Of a stretch of 6,426 bases of DNA, positions 4,601 to 6,426 are shown piece by piece. The notes beneath the pieces were generated by a model. It was not told the DNA's origin. It made no database searches and saw nothing but the letters and a program-made list of their open reading frames with translations. Made by a program: the position numbers and the translations under genes. Within the stretch, counting starts at the first letter, position 1; every line of letters begins with the position of its first letter. Source of the stretch: an uncultured Pyrinomonas sp. (GTDB lineage Bacteria; Acidobacteriota; Blastocatellia; Pyrinomonadales; Pyrinomonadaceae); assembly GCA_937135995.1 (NCBI GenBank), contig CAKZOF010000580.1:1-6426 (forward strand). The letters are read 5' to 3'.

Positions 4601-6426
4601 CCAACCCTTCTCTCTTTGGCGATGAAATCCGTGACGTTCGATTCGCTCGTCAGTGGCAGGCGAATCTCCACGGTCGTCCCACGTTCGATGATGGATTCCA
4701 ATTTCAACCACGCGCGTTCGCCGTAGTAGCAGCGCAAACGCTCTTCGATGTTGCGCAACCCGACGCCCCGCGCACGCCCGCGCGCCATTTCGCTCGTGCT
4801 CGCCCCGAGCCCCGTATCGCGCACGATCAGGTGTACATAGGCCTCTCCGCCATCGACGACCGATTGCGCCACAATTGAGACTTCGCCGCCGAAGCGCGAG
4901 CGCGCCAGTCCGTGTTTGATGGCGTTTTCGACCACCGGTTGCAACACCAACGACGGCACGCGCGCGGCATAGAGTTCGGGCGGTACCTCGACGCGCACGC
5001 GCAGCCTCTCTTCGAACCGCTCGCGCTCGATGTCGAGGTACGACATGACGAGTTTCAACTCTTCGCCCAGCGTGACGAATTCGCCGGTCGTCTGCAACAC
5101 GCGGCGCAGCAACTCGGTTAATTTCATCAACGTCTCGAAGGCGCGATCAGGTGCGGTTTTGATCAAATAACCGATGGTCGTCAGCGCGTTGAACAGAAAA
5201 TGCGGATTGATTTGTGCGCGCAGCGCGCGTAGCTGCGCCTCGGCGGCGAGCTTGCTGATCTGCTGTTCGCGCAGCGATTGCTCGCACCTTTCGTGCGTGA
5301 CGCGCAGCGCGTCCACCCGACGCGCGATGGCGACGGCCATCGTTTCGAGCATCTCTACATCGTCGGACAGAAGCCTCCTGCCGTCGGTCAACTCGCCGAT
5401 CACCAGCACGTGAAAAGGCGGCTCCACCGTCGGGATGAAGACGAGGGCGCTCGCCGCTGGCGTCCGTTCGAGCGGAATCACCATCGGCTCGTCGCCGACT
5501 CCATCCGGTTCGCCGCGCGCCAGTTCGGGAGCCACAGCATCGCGCACTTCCGGATTACCTGCAACCTCCGACGCGTCGGTTGTGGTCCACCGCACGCTGC
5601 GCGCCGAAAGCACCGGGGCGAGCATGTCGCAGGCCAACGCGAGCGCCTCTTCGGCACGCTCGCAGGCATTGAGCGCCTTTCCGAATCGCGCGCGGAACTC
5701 TTCGTAATCGACGCGACCGAGGATGACTCCATCCACGAAACGATCCACCCAGCGTTTGATGATCGGCTGCAACGTCGCCGTCAAGACGCAAAGGCCGACA
5801 AGCGCCACCGCGGCCATGGGATCGATTCGCTCGCCTGTGCGTTGGAGCAACGGAACGATCAGCAGCGCATAGCCGCTCGTGGCCGTCGCGATCAGCGCGA
5901 GCAGCGTCAGAGCGCGCTTCAAAAAGAGGTCAGCGAAGGCGAAACGGTAGTCCTGGTAGAGCGCAGCCAGCGCGAGCGGCAACGAAGCGTGGTGACCAAC
6001 GAGTTCTACAACCCAGTGTTCGGGCGATCCGGTTCGATGGTGACTAAGATGGGTCGCCGACGCGGTGAAGAAAGCCAGCGCGCTCGCCCACAAGACGCGT
6101 CGCCAACTGCGGTGGCGGCGCGTGCTCCACAACAAGGTGACGATGATCAGCAAATACCCCCACGTCAGCAAGCGCAGCGCCAGAGCCGAAGGCGCCGCGT
6201 CGTCGAACAGAGCGGCACGAAAGTGCATGAACGCAGCGGCAACGCTCAATCCGTATGCCGCCCACGTCGCGCGGCGCACGCGCGCGCGCTCGGACCAGAC
6301 CACGGCCTGTACAACCACCGCCGGGAGAAAGCCTAGGGCAACGAAAGCGAGCGCATCCAGCACCGGCACCGGTTCGGCGCGCAGCAACTCTCGCATCGTT
6401 GCGGAGACGAACGAGCCAAGATTCCA
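4597..6426 (-). CDS. Membrane sensor histidine kinase, LytS/YehU-like, N-terminus beyond window edge
   Basis: Sensor kinase partner of the LytTR regulator, with which it shares an ATGA overlap (regulator start 4600, kinase stop 4597-4599). Numbering from the Met at 6396 gives 599 residues. Hydrophobic segments at about 12-34, 45-60, 73-91, 101-114, 130-148, 161-185 and 192-210 form a multi-pass membrane sensor. The stretch at 240-365 looks like a GAF-type sensory domain, then a coiled helix (366-392) leads to the His_kinase region with phospho-acceptor His399 in AQINPHFLFNAL. The ATPase domain shows the N box VVENAIKHG (488-496), G1 DTGLG (527-531) and G2 GVGLRNIEERL (544-554). The frame stays open for ten more codons to the right edge, reading WNLGSFVSAT, which resembles the end of another membrane segment; the ATG at 6396 has no clear ribosome binding site. 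I therefore treat the gene as 5'-incomplete, although a start at 6396 is possible. The signal it senses is unknown. Confidence 0.93.
   Translation of the reverse strand, partial: WNLGSFVSATMRELLRAEPVPVLDALAFVALGFLPAVVVQAVVWSERARVRRATWAAYGLSVAAAFMHFRAALFDDAAPSALALRLLTWGYLLIIVTLLWSTRRHRSWRRVLWASALAFFTASATHLSHHRTGSPEHWVVELVGHHASLPLALAALYQDYRFAFADLFLKRALTLLALIATATSGYALLIVPLLQRTGERIDPMAAVALVGLCVLTATLQPIIKRWVDRFVDGVILGRVDYEEFRARFGKALNACERAEEALALACDMLAPVLSARSVRWTTTDASEVAGNPEVRDAVAPELARGEPDGVGDEPMVIPLERTPAASALVFIPTVEPPFHVLVIGELTDGRRLLSDDVEMLETMAVAIARRVDALRVTHERCEQSLREQQISKLAAEAQLRALRAQINPHFLFNALTTIGYLIKTAPDRAFETLMKLTELLRRVLQTTGEFVTLGEELKLVMSYLDIERERFEERLRVRVEVPPELYAARVPSLVLQPVVENAIKHGLARSRFGGEVSIVAQSVVDGGEAYVHLIVRDTGLGASTSEMARGRARGVGLRNIEERLRCYYGERAWLKLESIIERGTTVEIRLPLTSESNVTDFIAKERRVG
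4606..4611 (-). promoter_or_regulatory. Ribosome binding site of the response regulator
   Basis: On the minus strand AGAAGG lies 5 nt before the ATG at 4600. It is the clearest Shine-Dalgarno-like site in the window and supports 4600 over the longer start at 4711. It lies within the last codons of the kinase gene. Confidence 0.65.

Noticed and set aside
4601..4711. Longer start for the response regulator at 4711
   Set aside because: The added 37 residues precede the first receiver strand, overlap the kinase ATPase domain end, and lack a ribosome binding site as good as that before 4600.
5278..6336. 352-codon plus-strand frame opposite the histidine kinase
   Set aside because: It is very rich in Arg, His and Gln, with no recognisable motif; the opposite strand encodes a clear kinase with membrane helices.

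Overview
The window is a densely packed, GC-rich piece of bacterial chromosome with six protein genes and almost no non-coding DNA. I see no RNA genes, insertion sequences, CRISPR arrays or phage genes. The best guess for the host is an Acidobacteriota lineage, perhaps the Blastocatellia/Pyrinomonas side. This is an inference from the style of the multi-membrane sensor kinase, the extended L,D-transpeptidase and the DUF4127 protein, not from a marker gene.

Layout: (1) positions 1-689, minus strand, hold most of an exonuclease III family DNA-repair enzyme whose C-terminus lies beyond the left edge. (2) A divergent spacer of about 60 bp separates it from a plus-strand run of three genes: a small non-canonical receiver-fold protein of the cyclic-phosphate-processing type (750-1175), an exported YkuD-type L,D-transpeptidase with a long C-terminal extension (1189-2244), and an exported DUF4127 protein of unknown function (2241-3881). 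The gaps are 13 nt and then a 4-nt ATGA overlap, so they look like one operon. (3) On the minus strand, converging on that operon, are a LytTR-type response regulator (3818-4600) and its sensor histidine kinase (4597-6426). They also share an ATGA overlap. The kinase frame is open to the right edge, so its true start is probably outside the window. The two operons overlap tail to tail by 64 bp.

How the genes may work together: the transpeptidase and the DUF4127 protein both carry export signals, are translationally coupled, and so probably act in the same compartment, the periplasm or cell wall. The receiver-like protein would be a cytoplasmic partner, perhaps enzymatic or nucleotide-sensing rather than a phospho-switch, because the usual receiver lysine is missing and its aspartate sits in a DHDL motif. 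The kinase and regulator are a complete His-Asp pair of the LytS/LytTR type. A link between this pair and the envelope genes is suggested only by adjacency. The most interesting points are the receiver-like protein, transpeptidase and DUF4127 gene set, the corrected start of DUF4127, and the antisense-overprinted DUF4127 tail next to a 12-bp tandem duplication. No clearly new system can be proven from the sequence alone.
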